Shown here in pieces: positions 17,217 to 25,459 of a stretch of DNA of 64,000 bases. This stretch comes from Marinobacter sp. MDS2. GTDB lineage: Bacteria > Pseudomonadota > Gammaproteobacteria > Pseudomonadales > Oleiphilaceae. The DNA lies in the NCBI RefSeq assembly GCF_030718085.1, contig NZ_JAVAJF010000001.1, forward strand, positions 124,001 to 188,000. Direction: 5' to 3'. A model generated the notes under the pieces. That model saw only the letters and a list, made by a program, of their open reading frames with translations, did no database searches and was not told where the DNA came from. The position numbers were made by a program, and so were the translations under genes. Each line of letters opens with the position of its first letter. Position 1 is the first letter of the stretch.

Positions 17217-17479
17217 GAGTACCTCTTAAATACGGGCCGTAGGATTAGTTACGCATTATATTACAGCCATCTTTTGATTGCAGTGGTTGCGGCAACCCCC
17301 TGTAACCCGCATAACGAAGGGCTTCAATATAAAGAACGGCGGCATATGAAGAAATGTTTTCAAAGGAATCGGGCCAAAGCTTGAGTTGTACGAAATATGG
17401 TCAATACTTCTCAATACCGGTGTCCCCGTCGATGCCGGTTTGTCTGGAAGTCTTTCATGGATACTACTCGCACGCCTCT
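17217..17479 (+). ncRNA. Candidate small RNA or leader upstream of an orphan terminator
   Basis: There is no convincing gene in this stretch, yet a textbook plus-strand terminator closes it at 17480-17507 and the nearest upstream genes are convergent. A hairpin ACCGGT/GCCGGT lies near 17416-17439. The true 5' end is not visible; I could not find a clear sigma-70 promoter. The transcript may be a small RNA, or a leader whose terminator attenuates the YeeE/YedE genes. Short frames here lack ribosome sites. Confidence 0.3.
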
Positions 17480-17507
17480 GCCCGGCATCCCAAGCCGGGC
17501 TTTTTTT
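17480..17507 (+). terminator. Rho-independent terminator with no gene before it
   Basis: The stem GCCCGGC/GCCGGGC (17480-17486 with 17494-17500) has a 7-base loop and is followed by seven T. It lies 60 bases before the first YeeE/YedE start. Confidence 0.75.
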
Positions 17508-17566
17508 GCGCTTATTTCCTGTTATTATATGCTTATTCCAAAACGAACAACCAACCGGAGTTAAGC

Positions 17567-18004
17567 ATGATAGATATTGCCTGGAGTGAATTTACCCCCA
17601 TCAGCGCCTTGGCTGGCGGTATTTTGGTGGGGCTTGCCGCCGCCAGTTTCCTTTTGTTTAACGGTCGCATCGCCGGCATTAGCGGAATTCTTGGTGGACT
17701 GCTAACCCCCGTGCGAAACGACATGCTCTGGCGCATGGCCTTTCTCGGCGGTTTGATCGGAACGCCGATCGTCTGGAAGCTGTTTGCCGAGCTACCGAAA
17801 ATCGAAGTCAACGCCGGCTTCCCGGCGATTATCATTGCCGGCCTGCTTGTGGGCATCGGCACGCGCTACGGCTCCGGCTGCACCAGTGGTCATGGCGTAT
17901 GCGGACTGTCACGTCTCTCACCTCGTTCGCTGGTTGCCACGCTGAGCTTCATGGCAACGGGCTTTATTACCGTTTACGTTATTCGCCACCTGATCGGAGC
18001 CTGA
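17567..18004 (+). CDS. YeeE/YedE family membrane transporter, first half
   Basis: A 145-residue membrane protein with four hydrophobic segments and the family signature GSGCTSGHGVCGLSRLSPRS near residues 103-122. YeeE/YedE proteins carry sulfur compounds such as thiosulfate; here the transporter is split over two genes, 4 bases apart, as in PmpAB-like pairs. I chose the ATG at 17567 because a CGGAG ribosome site precedes it; the open frame upstream crosses the terminator. The neighbours (a DUF442 protein) support a sulfur role. Confidence 0.85.
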   Translation: MIDIAWSEFTPISALAGGILVGLAAASFLLFNGRIAGISGILGGLLTPVRNDMLWRMAFLGGLIGTPIVWKLFAELPKIEVNAGFPAIIIAGLLVGIGTRYGSGCTSGHGVCGLSRLSPRSLVATLSFMATGFITVYVIRHLIGA

Positions 18005-18008
18005 TCCC

Positions 18009-18437
18009 ATGAAATACAACATTACCTCTTTGGTTGCCGGTTTGATTTTTGGTTTGGGGCTGATCATTTCCGGTTTGGCTAATCCGGCGAAAGTGCTTGG
18101 CTTCCTCGATCTTGCCGGTCTGTGGGACCCGTCGCTTGCACTTGTCATGGGCGGCGCGATTCTAGTAGGTTTGGTGGCCTTCACGGTCGCCAAAAAACGC
18201 ACGCTATCGCTGCTTGGCTTCAACATGAAACTTCCAACCAGCACCAAGATTGACAAACGCCTGGTGGGTGGCAGTTTAATGTTCGGCGTGGGCTGGGGCA
18301 TCGCTGGTTTCTGCCCGGGACCGGCATTGGTTGCCGTCGGCGCAGGTGAAATTAAAGGGATAGTCTTTGTCGCGTCCATGGTGGCAGGTATGATGCTCTT
18401 TGAACTTATCGAACGGAAGCGCGCGCAATCTGCCTGA
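18009..18437 (+). CDS. YeeE/YedE family membrane transporter, second half (DUF6691-like)
   Basis: A 142-residue partner of the preceding gene, with about four membrane segments. The conserved LIFGLGLIISGLANPAKVLGFLDL and GVGWGIAGFCPGPALVAVGAG blocks are the counterpart of the YeeE C-terminal half, with a Cys in FCPGP that should line the pore together with the CTSGHGVCG cysteines of the first half. It starts 4 bases after the first gene, so the two are surely cotranslated. The cargo is presumably thiosulfate or another sulfur species (family knowledge). Confidence 0.85.
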   Translation: MKYNITSLVAGLIFGLGLIISGLANPAKVLGFLDLAGLWDPSLALVMGGAILVGLVAFTVAKKRTLSLLGFNMKLPTSTKIDKRLVGGSLMFGVGWGIAGFCPGPALVAVGAGEIKGIVFVASMVAGMMLFELIERKRAQSA

Positions 18438-18467
18438 GGAAAATCCAGCGATCACGCTCGAATCCGT

Positions 18468-18488
18468 GCCGGGCTTATCAAGCCCGGC
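18468..18488 (+). terminator. Hairpin between transporter and DUF442 genes
   Basis: A perfect 9-bp stem GCCGGGCTT/AAGCCCGGC with a 3-base loop, but without a T-run after it. It may be a weak terminator, an attenuator, or a stabiliser of the transporter mRNA. Confidence 0.45.
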
Positions 18489-18512
18489 TTATCCAACCTT
18501 TGGAGAAGCCCA

Positions 18513-18947
18513 GTGGATATCAGAAAAATTGACGACAACATTTCTGTCGCGCCTCAAATCGCCATCGACGATATCGCCGAAATTGCCCGCCTGGGCTTCA
18601 AGACCCTGATCGCGAATCGGCCCGATGGCGAAGAATTCGGTCAGCCTCCGATGACCGACATCAAAGCAAGCGCAGAAGAACATGGGTTAAAGTGGGTGTA
18701 TCTGCCTGTTGCTTCGGGCCATATTACTGATGATGATGTCGATGCGTTTGCCCCCATGTTCAAAGAGGCAGAAAAACCTGCTCTGGCGTTTTGTCGGTCC
18801 GGCACACGCAGCACCGTATTATGGGCCCTCAGTTCAGCGCGAGAACAAGACCCACAAGATCTGCTCTCGAAAGCATATCAAGCCGGTTATGATCTCACCG
18901 GGTTGATTGGCCGTATGCATACGCAGCAGCAAAACCACCAAAGTTAA
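18513..18947 (+). CDS. DUF442/TIGR01244 family phosphatase-like sulfur protein
   Basis: A 144-residue protein with a dual-specificity phosphatase-like fold. The P-loop is FCRSGTRST (Cys and Arg spaced CX5R) near residues 93-101, and the N-terminal IAIDDIAEIARLGFKTLIANRPDGEE is diagnostic of the TIGR01244 family. Homologues are fused or linked to persulfide dioxygenases and rhodanese-like systems, so a sulfur-transfer role is likely. It uses a GTG start (18513) with GGAG 7 bases upstream and follows the YeeE/YedE pair. Confidence 0.85.
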   Translation: MDIRKIDDNISVAPQIAIDDIAEIARLGFKTLIANRPDGEEFGQPPMTDIKASAEEHGLKWVYLPVASGHITDDDVDAFAPMFKEAEKPALAFCRSGTRSTVLWALSSAREQDPQDLLSKAYQAGYDLTGLIGRMHTQQQNHQS

Positions 18948-18970
18948 CACCCCACAACCGGAAAGTTTCA

Positions 18971-20083
18971 ATGCCATACCAAGGGACTGAAAATTTCAGC
19001 CACTCCCAGGCCGAACGGCTGGGCGTTCTTGTCACGAATTTGGGCACCCCCGATGCTCCCACCCCGTCAGCGTTGAGAAAGTATCTGGCTGAGTTTTTAT
19101 GGGACCCACGCGTGGTGGAAGTACCACGCCCACTCTGGTGGCTGATACTTCATGGCGTGATCCTGCGCATTCGCCCCAGACGAAGTGCCAAAGCCTACGC
19201 AGGCGTGTGGTCTCCCGAAGGGTCTCCGCTATTGGTACATACCGCCAAGCAAGCCGAAGGCATCCGCGAGGCCTTACAGGCAAAATACGGAAGCAACGTG
19301 GTGGTGGGGTTTGCCATGCGCTACGGCAACCCTTCTATCCCGCGAGTACTGGACGAGATGCAGCAGCAAGGCGTCAATAAACTTCTGGTGCTTCCCTTGT
19401 ACCCGCAATATTCCGCATCGACGTCGGCTTCAACCTTTGACGCGGTTTCCAAAGACTTTATGGGGCGCCGCTGGCTTCCCGACTTCCGTTTTGTGTCCCA
19501 CTACCATGACTTCCCTCCGTATATCGAGGCGATGGCACAGCACATTGAAGCTCATTGGGCCGAACACGGGCGCAAGCAAAAGCTGATTCTTTCTTATCAC
19601 GGTATTCCACTGAAGTACCTGCTGAAAGGGGATCCGTACCACTGCGAATGCCATAAAACTTCGCGTTTGCTGGCGGAACGCTTGGGGCTGAATAGCGAAG
19701 AATACCTCACCACCTTCCAGTCGCGTTTTGGCCGCGAAGAATGGCTGCAGCCCTATACCGATGAAACCCTGAAATCACTGCCTGCGAATGGCGTGAAGTC
19801 GATCGATGTATTCTGTCCGGGCTTTTCAGCGGACTGTCTGGAAACCGTTGAAGAAATCGATGAGGAAAATCGGGAATACTTTATGGAAGCAGGCGGCGAG
19901 GCGTTTGCGTACATCCCCTGCCTCAACGCGACGCCGGGTCACATCGATGCACTTGTGCAGCTTGTGGAGGAGAATATCCAGGGCTGGGCCGTGCCTTCTA
20001 ACCACAGCGAGCAACTGGAAGCTCGGGCAAAACGCGCAGCAGCGCGCAAAAACGCCACCTTCCCTGGCCGAACCGACATCTGA
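18971..20083 (+). CDS. hemH: Ferrochelatase
   Basis: Inserts ferrous iron into protoporphyrin IX, the last step of haem synthesis. The 370-residue protein shows LVTNLGTPDAPT at the start, LPLYPQYSASTSAS in the middle, the catalytic His in LILSYHGIPLKYL, and the acidic FCPGFSADCLETVEEID. CECHKTS gives a paired-Cys segment often linked to cluster binding, though whether a cluster forms is unknown. A basic Ala-rich tail extends past the family core by about 25 residues. It lies 23 bases after the DUF442 gene. Confidence 0.95.
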   Translation: MPYQGTENFSHSQAERLGVLVTNLGTPDAPTPSALRKYLAEFLWDPRVVEVPRPLWWLILHGVILRIRPRRSAKAYAGVWSPEGSPLLVHTAKQAEGIREALQAKYGSNVVVGFAMRYGNPSIPRVLDEMQQQGVNKLLVLPLYPQYSASTSASTFDAVSKDFMGRRWLPDFRFVSHYHDFPPYIEAMAQHIEAHWAEHGRKQKLILSYHGIPLKYLLKGDPYHCECHKTSRLLAERLGLNSEEYLTTFQSRFGREEWLQPYTDETLKSLPANGVKSIDVFCPGFSADCLETVEEIDEENREYFMEAGGEAFAYIPCLNATPGHIDALVQLVEENIQGWAVPSNHSEQLEARAKRAAARKNATFPGRTDI

Positions 20084-20106
20084 TCTGAAGCGGAGGGCCA
20101 TCATTC

Positions 20107-20328
20107 TTACTTGGGATGCTGGCCCTTGGTCACTTCGGTCTTCGACACGGCTCCTTTACGCTCCGCATCAGGCAATGCCTGACAGAACGTACACTCTTCT
20201 GTATCTATAGCGGCCCCGCCGGATTCAACGTAGCGAATTCGGTGGCTCGCGTTACCCCGATTGGCCGATACCGAGAATCGACGATTCTTGCGCTCATCCT
20301 GCTCGGCAAACTTGTCGTCGTGCGCCAT
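20107..20328 (-). CDS. Small hypothetical protein with a CxxC motif
   Basis: A 73-residue hydrophilic protein convergent with hemH (23 bases between the stops). It has a near-perfect ribosome site, AAAGGAGGTG, seven bases before ATG, which strongly supports real translation. The C-terminal half holds ECTFCQALPD, a possible metal or redox site. The N-terminal half is charged (DDKFAEQDERKNRR). I recognise no family and make no functional call. Confidence 0.7.
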   Translation of the reverse strand: MAHDDKFAEQDERKNRRFSVSANRGNASHRIRYVESGGAAIDTEECTFCQALPDAERKGAVSKTEVTKGQHPK

Positions 20329-20422
20329 AAAACACCTCCTTTCAGTTCACCGGTTATGGTCGAGGAACGGTGGGGTAAAGGCAATACGAAGATAGACGCA
20401 CCAAAGGAAAGATCAGGCGAAC

Positions 20423-20452
20423 CTGCCCACCGAACACGGTTTCGGCGGGCAG
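20423..20452. terminator. Hairpin after glpV
   Basis: Twelve-bp stem (CTGCCCACCGAA with TTCGGCGGGCAG, one mismatch) 14 bases beyond the glpV stop. No T-run follows on the minus strand, so it may stabilise the glp mRNA end or act as a weak terminator. Confidence 0.4.
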
Positions 20453-20465
20453 ATCCTTTCAGGGG

Positions 20466-22214
20466 TCAGCTTTTACGAGCGTCCTCCCAGGTTTTCAGCA
20501 GTTCCTTGTAAGGCACGGTCTTGCCCTGCACTTTTTCGTTCGCCAGTTTCGGCTTAGGTGCACCGGGCTGATCCAACCAGTACTGGGGGTCGCGAGGCTC
20601 GTTGAGTTTCGGACCGCAATTGGGCATGACATTAGCCCGCTCCAAACGTTGCATTACACGGTCTTGAGCATCCGCCAAACCATCCAGCGCTTCTTGAGGC
20701 GTTGCTTCGCCACTGGCTGCCTGCGCAATGAACTGCCACCAGAGCTGCGCCAGTTTTGGGTAGTCTGGCACGTTGGTACCGGTTGGGGTCCACTGCACAC
20801 GCGCAGGGCTGCGATAGAACTCGACAAGACCACCGAGTTTCGGGGCCATTTCCGTCATGTAGTCCGAGTTGATGTCGGAATCACGAATGGGGGTCAGGCC
20901 TGCGATGGTTTTTTCCAGGGAAACCGTCTTGGAAACCGTGAACTGTGCATACAGCCACGCAGCCAAGCGACGCTTCTCGGGTGTAGAGTTCAGGAACGTC
21001 CAGGAACCTACGTCCTGATACCCCAGTTTCATGCCCTCTTCCCAGTACGGCCCCCTGGGTGAAGGTGCCATCCGCCATTTAGGTGTACCGTCTTCATTCA
21101 CCACCGGCAGACCATCTTCGATCATGCTTGCCGTAAAGGCGGTATACCAGAACACCTGTTGAGCAATGTTGCCCTGAGCCGGAACCGGGCCGGATTCAGA
21201 GAAGGTCATGCCAGTCGCTTCAGGCGGCGCGTATTTCTCCATCCAGTCAACGTACTTGGTGGTTGCATAAACCGCTGCTGGCCCGTTGGTAGCGCCGCCG
21301 CGCGACACATTGGAACCAACCGGGTGGCAGCCTTCAACACGAATGCCCCACTCGTCTACCGGTAAACCGTTAGGTAACCCCTTGTCGCCGGCACCGGCCA
21401 TAGAGAACCAGGCATCGGTAAAGCGCCAGCCCAGAGACGGGTCTTTTTTGCCGTAATCCATGTGACCATACACTTTCTCTCCGTCGATCTCTTTCACGTG
21501 GACGGTAAAGAACTCGGCAATGTCTTCATACGCAGACCAGTTGATGGGCACCCCAAGTTCGTAACCGTATCGGTCCTTGAACTGTTTCTTGAGATCGTCT
21601 CTTTCAAACCAGTCCGCCCGGAACCAATACAGGTTGGCAAATTGCTGGCTCGGCAACTGGTACAGTTTGCCGTCCGGCCCGGTGGTGAAATCCAGCCCGA
21701 TAAAGTCGTCCAGATCCAAACTTGGCAACGTCAGGTCTTTGCCCGCACCGTTCATAATGTCTTCAACCGCAACCACCTTGCCGTAGCGCACGTGGGTGCC
21801 GATCAAATCCGAGTCGTTGACATAACCGTCGTAAATATTACGGCCGGACTGCATCTGGGTTTGCAGCTTCTCGATAACATCGCCTTCCTGAATCAAGGTG
21901 TGGTTGAGCTTGATGCCGGTGATGTCGGTAAACGCTTTGGCGAGAACATTGGATTCGTATTCATGGGTCGCGATGGTTTCAGAAACCACATTGATTTCCA
22001 TGCCGCGGAAGTCTTTTGCTGCCTCGGTGAACCACGCCATCTCTTCGAGTTGCTGCTGTTTGGTCAGCGTCGATCGTTTGAACTCATTCGTTACCCACTT
22101 TTCAGCGGCGTCTGAATATTGATCCGCGTAGGCTTGCAGGCTGAGCCCCATCGCCGCTGCGGCAATAGCCGCGCTGAGTATCAGGGCCCCGGGATGTTTT
22201 TTATTCTTGGACAT
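20466..22214 (-). CDS. glpV: Glycerol ABC transporter substrate-binding protein GlpV
   Basis: A periplasmic family-1 solute-binding protein of 582 residues, which is long for the class but normal for GlpV. A signal peptide covers about residues 1-30 (a hydrophobic Ala-rich core ending QAYADQ). The start at 22214 has GAGGT seven bases upstream; a second ATG at 22226 is in frame but poorer. Its position after glpSTPQ and DUF2160, with glpK, glpR and glpD adjacent, gives the glycerol assignment, matching the Rhizobium GlpSTPQV importer (established in R. leguminosarum). Confidence 0.9.
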   Translation of the reverse strand: MSKNKKHPGALILSAAIAAAAMGLSLQAYADQYSDAAEKWVTNEFKRSTLTKQQQLEEMAWFTEAAKDFRGMEINVVSETIATHEYESNVLAKAFTDITGIKLNHTLIQEGDVIEKLQTQMQSGRNIYDGYVNDSDLIGTHVRYGKVVAVEDIMNGAGKDLTLPSLDLDDFIGLDFTTGPDGKLYQLPSQQFANLYWFRADWFERDDLKKQFKDRYGYELGVPINWSAYEDIAEFFTVHVKEIDGEKVYGHMDYGKKDPSLGWRFTDAWFSMAGAGDKGLPNGLPVDEWGIRVEGCHPVGSNVSRGGATNGPAAVYATTKYVDWMEKYAPPEATGMTFSESGPVPAQGNIAQQVFWYTAFTASMIEDGLPVVNEDGTPKWRMAPSPRGPYWEEGMKLGYQDVGSWTFLNSTPEKRRLAAWLYAQFTVSKTVSLEKTIAGLTPIRDSDINSDYMTEMAPKLGGLVEFYRSPARVQWTPTGTNVPDYPKLAQLWWQFIAQAASGEATPQEALDGLADAQDRVMQRLERANVMPNCGPKLNEPRDPQYWLDQPGAPKPKLANEKVQGKTVPYKELLKTWEDARKS

Positions 22215-22348
22215 ATCCGACCTCATTTACTGTTGTTATTGAGAGAGCGCCACAAACCGCACTCGGGGTTTCATTACCTTTCAGTGACTCCATGAAAACC
22301 GTGTTCGTATAAACTGAATGGTCGTTTTCAAACACTGATTACAAGCTA

Positions 22349-22362
22349 GTTCGCAAACGAAC
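22349..22362. promoter_or_regulatory. Candidate GlpR operator before glpV
   Basis: GTTCG-CAAA-CGAAC contains the TTCG-N4-CGAA core of the E. coli GlpR operator. It lies 135 bases upstream of the glpV start, and a half-site GTTCG is found near 22304. glpV may thus have its own repressible promoter. Confidence 0.5.
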
Positions 22363-22388
22363 CTTTTACAAATTTCATCGCCCTGCGC

Positions 22389-22664
22389 TCAGCCCCAACG
22401 CAACAGCACCAACGCCCACAGGACGGAAACGCCCAGCGCGACCCATAAACTGATGTCACTGACCGCCAGAAACGCCAGGTGAATATAAGCCGCGGATAGC
22501 AGCCCAATGAAAAGCCGGTCACCTCGAGTTGTTTCAATCGGTAGAAAGCCCTTGCGCTCGGTGCATGGGGAGACAATTTCGTAAACCGTCATAACCGCCA
22601 GTATGGCGGCAATGACTGCGAAAAAAATGGCGACGCTGGGCGTCCAGTTCATCCACGCAATCAT
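22389..22664 (-). CDS. DUF2160 membrane protein of the glycerol importer
   Basis: A 91-residue protein with three hydrophobic segments (about 9-30, 47-66 and 71-89) and a short ERKGFLPIETTRGDR loop. DUF2160 proteins are confined to glycerol ABC operons between glpQ and glpV, as here, and are probably an accessory membrane subunit. It follows glpQ by 11 bases. No function has been assigned to my knowledge. Confidence 0.85.
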   Translation of the reverse strand: MIAWMNWTPSVAIFFAVIAAILAVMTVYEIVSPCTERKGFLPIETTRGDRLFIGLLSAAYIHLAFLAVSDISLWVALGVSVLWALVLLRWG

Positions 22665-22675
22665 AGGTTATCTCC

Positions 22676-23482
22676 TTAAACGCGCCCGAGCGCGAAGCCT
22701 TTGGCCACGTGATTCCGAACAAACCAGATCACCAGTAAGCCCGGGATAATGGTGAGCACACCCGCGGCGGCCAGAACGCCCCAATCAATACCGCTTGCCC
22801 CTATGGTGCGTGTCATGATGGCGCCGATGGGCTGGGCATCGACACTGGTCAATGTTCTTGCCAGCAGCAGCTCAACCCAGGAAAACATAAACGCAAAGAA
22901 CGCCGTGACACCAATACCGGAGCGGATCATGGGCAAAAACACCTTCACGAAGAACTTCGGAAAGCTGTAGCCATCAATGTAGGCCATTTCGTCGTATTCT
23001 CGCGGCACCCCTTTCATAAACCCTTCCAGTATCCATACCGCCAGCGGCACGTTGAACAGACAGTGAGCCAAGGCCACCGCGATGTGGGTGTCGAATAAAC
23101 CGATGGATGAATACAGTTGGAAGAACGGCAACAGGAACACCGCAGGTGGCGCCATGCGGTTGCTGAGCAACCAGAAAAACAGATGCTTGTCGCCCAGGAA
23201 CTTGTAACGACTGAATGCATAAGCCGCGGGCAGAGCCACCAGCAAAGTGATAATGACGTTGATGGTCACGTAGGCCATGGAATTCAGATAGCCGTTGTAC
23301 CAACTGGGGTCGGTGAAAATCACCACATAATTCTCAAGGGTGAAGTTCTCAGGCCACATGGTCAGCCCACCAAGAATTTCCTGATTGGTTTTGAACGACA
23401 TGTTCAGCAACCAGTACACGGGGGTTAGCAGCAGAACAATAAACACGGTGATGGCGACATTTTTCGAGCGGGCTTGTTTCAT
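22676..23482 (-). CDS. glpQ: Glycerol ABC transporter permease GlpQ
   Basis: Inner-membrane permease of 268 residues with six hydrophobic segments. The binding-protein-dependent motif near residues 175-195 reads EYDEMAYIDGYSFPKFFVKV, the EAA loop that contacts an ATPase. Strongly MalG-like. ATG at 23482 is preceded by GGAGAG; GTG at 23485 is also in frame. It lies 10 bases downstream of glpP. Confidence 0.9.
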   Translation of the reverse strand: MKQARSKNVAITVFIVLLLTPVYWLLNMSFKTNQEILGGLTMWPENFTLENYVVIFTDPSWYNGYLNSMAYVTINVIITLLVALPAAYAFSRYKFLGDKHLFFWLLSNRMAPPAVFLLPFFQLYSSIGLFDTHIAVALAHCLFNVPLAVWILEGFMKGVPREYDEMAYIDGYSFPKFFVKVFLPMIRSGIGVTAFFAFMFSWVELLLARTLTSVDAQPIGAIMTRTIGASGIDWGVLAAAGVLTIIPGLLVIWFVRNHVAKGFALGRV

Positions 23483-23492
23483 CACACTCTCC

Positions 23493-24359
23493 TTATTGTT
23501 CTTTGTCAGCGTGAGTGATCGCGGTGAAGAACAACCACGAAATCAGCAACACAATCAGGAAGTAGATCAGCGAGAAGGCGGCCGCACGGCCAAGATCAAA
23601 CTGCCCGATCGCCATGGTGGTCAAGGTTTGGCTCAGGAAGGTGGTCGAACTACCCGGGCCGCCACCGGTCAGAACGAAGGGTTCGGTGTAAATCATGAAG
23701 CTGTCCATAAACCGCAGCAACACGGCAATGATCAGCACGCTTTTAAGCCGGGGCAGCTGGATGTAACGGAACACCGCCCATTTGGAAGCCCGGTCAATTT
23801 CCGCGGCCTGATAGAAGGCTTCCGGAATCGCGCGAAGGCCGGAATAGCACAGCAACGCCACCAATGGGGTCCAGTGCCACACGTCCATTAACAGGACCGT
23901 TAACCACGCATCGACGGTGCTTCCGGTGTAGTTATAGTCCACGCCCAACTGGTTAATACCCCAGCCAAACAACCCAATGTCACCACGCGCAAAAATCTGC
24001 CAGATCGTGCCAACCACGTTCCAGGGAATCAGCAATGGAATGGCCACCAGAATCAAACACAAGGACCCTTTGATACCAGACTTCGGCATCATCAACGCAA
24101 CCCCGATACCCAGCGGAATCTGGATCAGCAGTACGGCGCCCGAGAACAAGAACTGGCGCAGCAACGAATCCTGAAGGCGCTCATCCGTCAGGACTTCTTT
24201 GAACCATTCCGTACCGACAAAGTACGCCTGCCCCGGCCCGAAGATGTCTTGTACTGAATAGTTGACCACGGTCATCAGCGGGATAAGCGCCGAAAACGCT
24301 ACCAACAGGAACACCGGCAACACCAACCACCAGGCTCGGTTATTCGGGATTTTATCCAT
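23493..24359 (-). CDS. glpP: Glycerol ABC transporter permease GlpP
   Basis: Inner-membrane permease of 288 residues, MalF/UgpA-like, with six main hydrophobic segments and an EAA loop (IPEAFYQAAEIDRASKWAVF) near residues 190-210. It pairs with GlpQ to form the channel. I use the ATG at 24359, which overlaps the glpT stop by one base and has AGGAG eight bases upstream; GTG at 24362 is the alternative. Confidence 0.9.
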   Translation of the reverse strand: MDKIPNNRAWWLVLPVFLLVAFSALIPLMTVVNYSVQDIFGPGQAYFVGTEWFKEVLTDERLQDSLLRQFLFSGAVLLIQIPLGIGVALMMPKSGIKGSLCLILVAIPLLIPWNVVGTIWQIFARGDIGLFGWGINQLGVDYNYTGSTVDAWLTVLLMDVWHWTPLVALLCYSGLRAIPEAFYQAAEIDRASKWAVFRYIQLPRLKSVLIIAVLLRFMDSFMIYTEPFVLTGGGPGSSTTFLSQTLTTMAIGQFDLGRAAAFSLIYFLIVLLISWLFFTAITHADKEQ

Positions 24360-25459
24360 CACGCTTGCTCCTGCATCAGGAATTCATCGACATACAGCAT
24401 GGTCCATTCAGGCGGCAAAGTAAGGTGAACATGGCTGCCGACCTCGGCATTGAAATCCTCATCAACCCGTACCTTCAACGCCTGCGAATCCAGGTCTACA
24501 TCGATGATTTTGTAGGTGCCAAGATCTTCCATATCCAACACCTTAGCCTCATACGAACTAACTTCAGGTTTATGGCTTAACTTTATGAATTCAGGCCGAA
24601 TACCGATCTTTAGATTGGTTGATTCAAGTCGGTTTAATTGCTCAAGCCGCCAGCCCTCCAAGGCCACGTCGGTGGAGCCAAAACGAACGCCCGAAGCGCA
24701 GCGTTCAACGTCGATCAGATTCATCCCCGGACTGCCGATAAAGTAGCCAACGAAGGTGTGATTGGGTTGCTCGAACAACTCGGTCGGGGTGCCAAACTGT
24801 ACGATCTGGCCGTCGTACATAACCGCGATCTTGTCAGCAAAAGTGGACGCCTCTAGCTGATCGTGGGTGACGTAAACCATGGTGATATCGAACTGCTCGT
24901 GGATTTGTTTGAGCTTGCGGCGCAGCTTCCACTTCAGCTGCGGGTCGATGACCGTGAGTGGTTCATCAAACAAGATGGCAGACACATCTTCCCGCACCAG
25001 CCCGCGCCCCATAGACACTTTCTGTTTTTCGTCGGCGGTGAGGTTCTTGGCTTTTTTATGCAGTTTGTCTTCGATCTCCAGCACTTCAGCGATTTCCTGC
25101 ACACGCTCCTTGATACGTGCCGCAGGCACTTTGTTGTTCTTCAACGGAAACGCGAGGTTTTGGTAGACGGTCATAGAATCGTAAATCACCGGAAACTGAA
25201 AAACCTGGGCGATATTCCGGTCCCTTGGCGAGAGTGCGTTGACTCGCTTGCCATCAAATAAAACTTCGCCTTCCGATGGCTGAACCAAGCCCGAAATAAT
25301 ATTGAGCATCGTGCTCTTGCCACATCCGGATGGCCCGAGGAGTGCATACGCCCCTCCTTTTTGCCAAACGTGATCGAGCTGACGAATCGCGTAATCGTCG
25401 GGGCCGGATGGCGATTTGCTGTAGCTGTGAGCCAGGGACTTCAGGTGAATCTCAGCCAT
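24359..25459 (-). CDS. glpT: Glycerol ABC transporter ATPase GlpT (degenerate signature)
   Basis: ABC ATPase of 366 residues, with a nucleotide domain (1-235) and a MalK-like C-terminal beta domain. Walker A is GPSGCGKST (42-50), the Q-loop is VFQFP (87-91), Walker B is AILFDE (161-166), and the H-loop histidine is H199 in VYVTHDQ. The ABC signature is degenerate: LTADE (140-144) where LSGGQ is expected. Walker residues and His are intact, so it should bind and hydrolyse ATP if its partner supplies a proper signature. It overlaps glpS (TAATG). Confidence 0.9.
   Translation of the reverse strand: MAEIHLKSLAHSYSKSPSGPDDYAIRQLDHVWQKGGAYALLGPSGCGKSTMLNIISGLVQPSEGEVLFDGKRVNALSPRDRNIAQVFQFPVIYDSMTVYQNLAFPLKNNKVPAARIKERVQEIAEVLEIEDKLHKKAKNLTADEKQKVSMGRGLVREDVSAILFDEPLTVIDPQLKWKLRRKLKQIHEQFDITMVYVTHDQLEASTFADKIAVMYDGQIVQFGTPTELFEQPNHTFVGYFIGSPGMNLIDVERCASGVRFGSTDVALEGWRLEQLNRLESTNLKIGIRPEFIKLSHKPEVSSYEAKVLDMEDLGTYKIIDVDLDSQALKVRVDEDFNAEVGSHVHLTLPPEWTMLYVDEFLMQEQA

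Noticed and set aside
21462..22115. 217-codon open frame antisense to glpV
   Set aside because: Lies wholly within glpV, with no start signal or recognisable motif.
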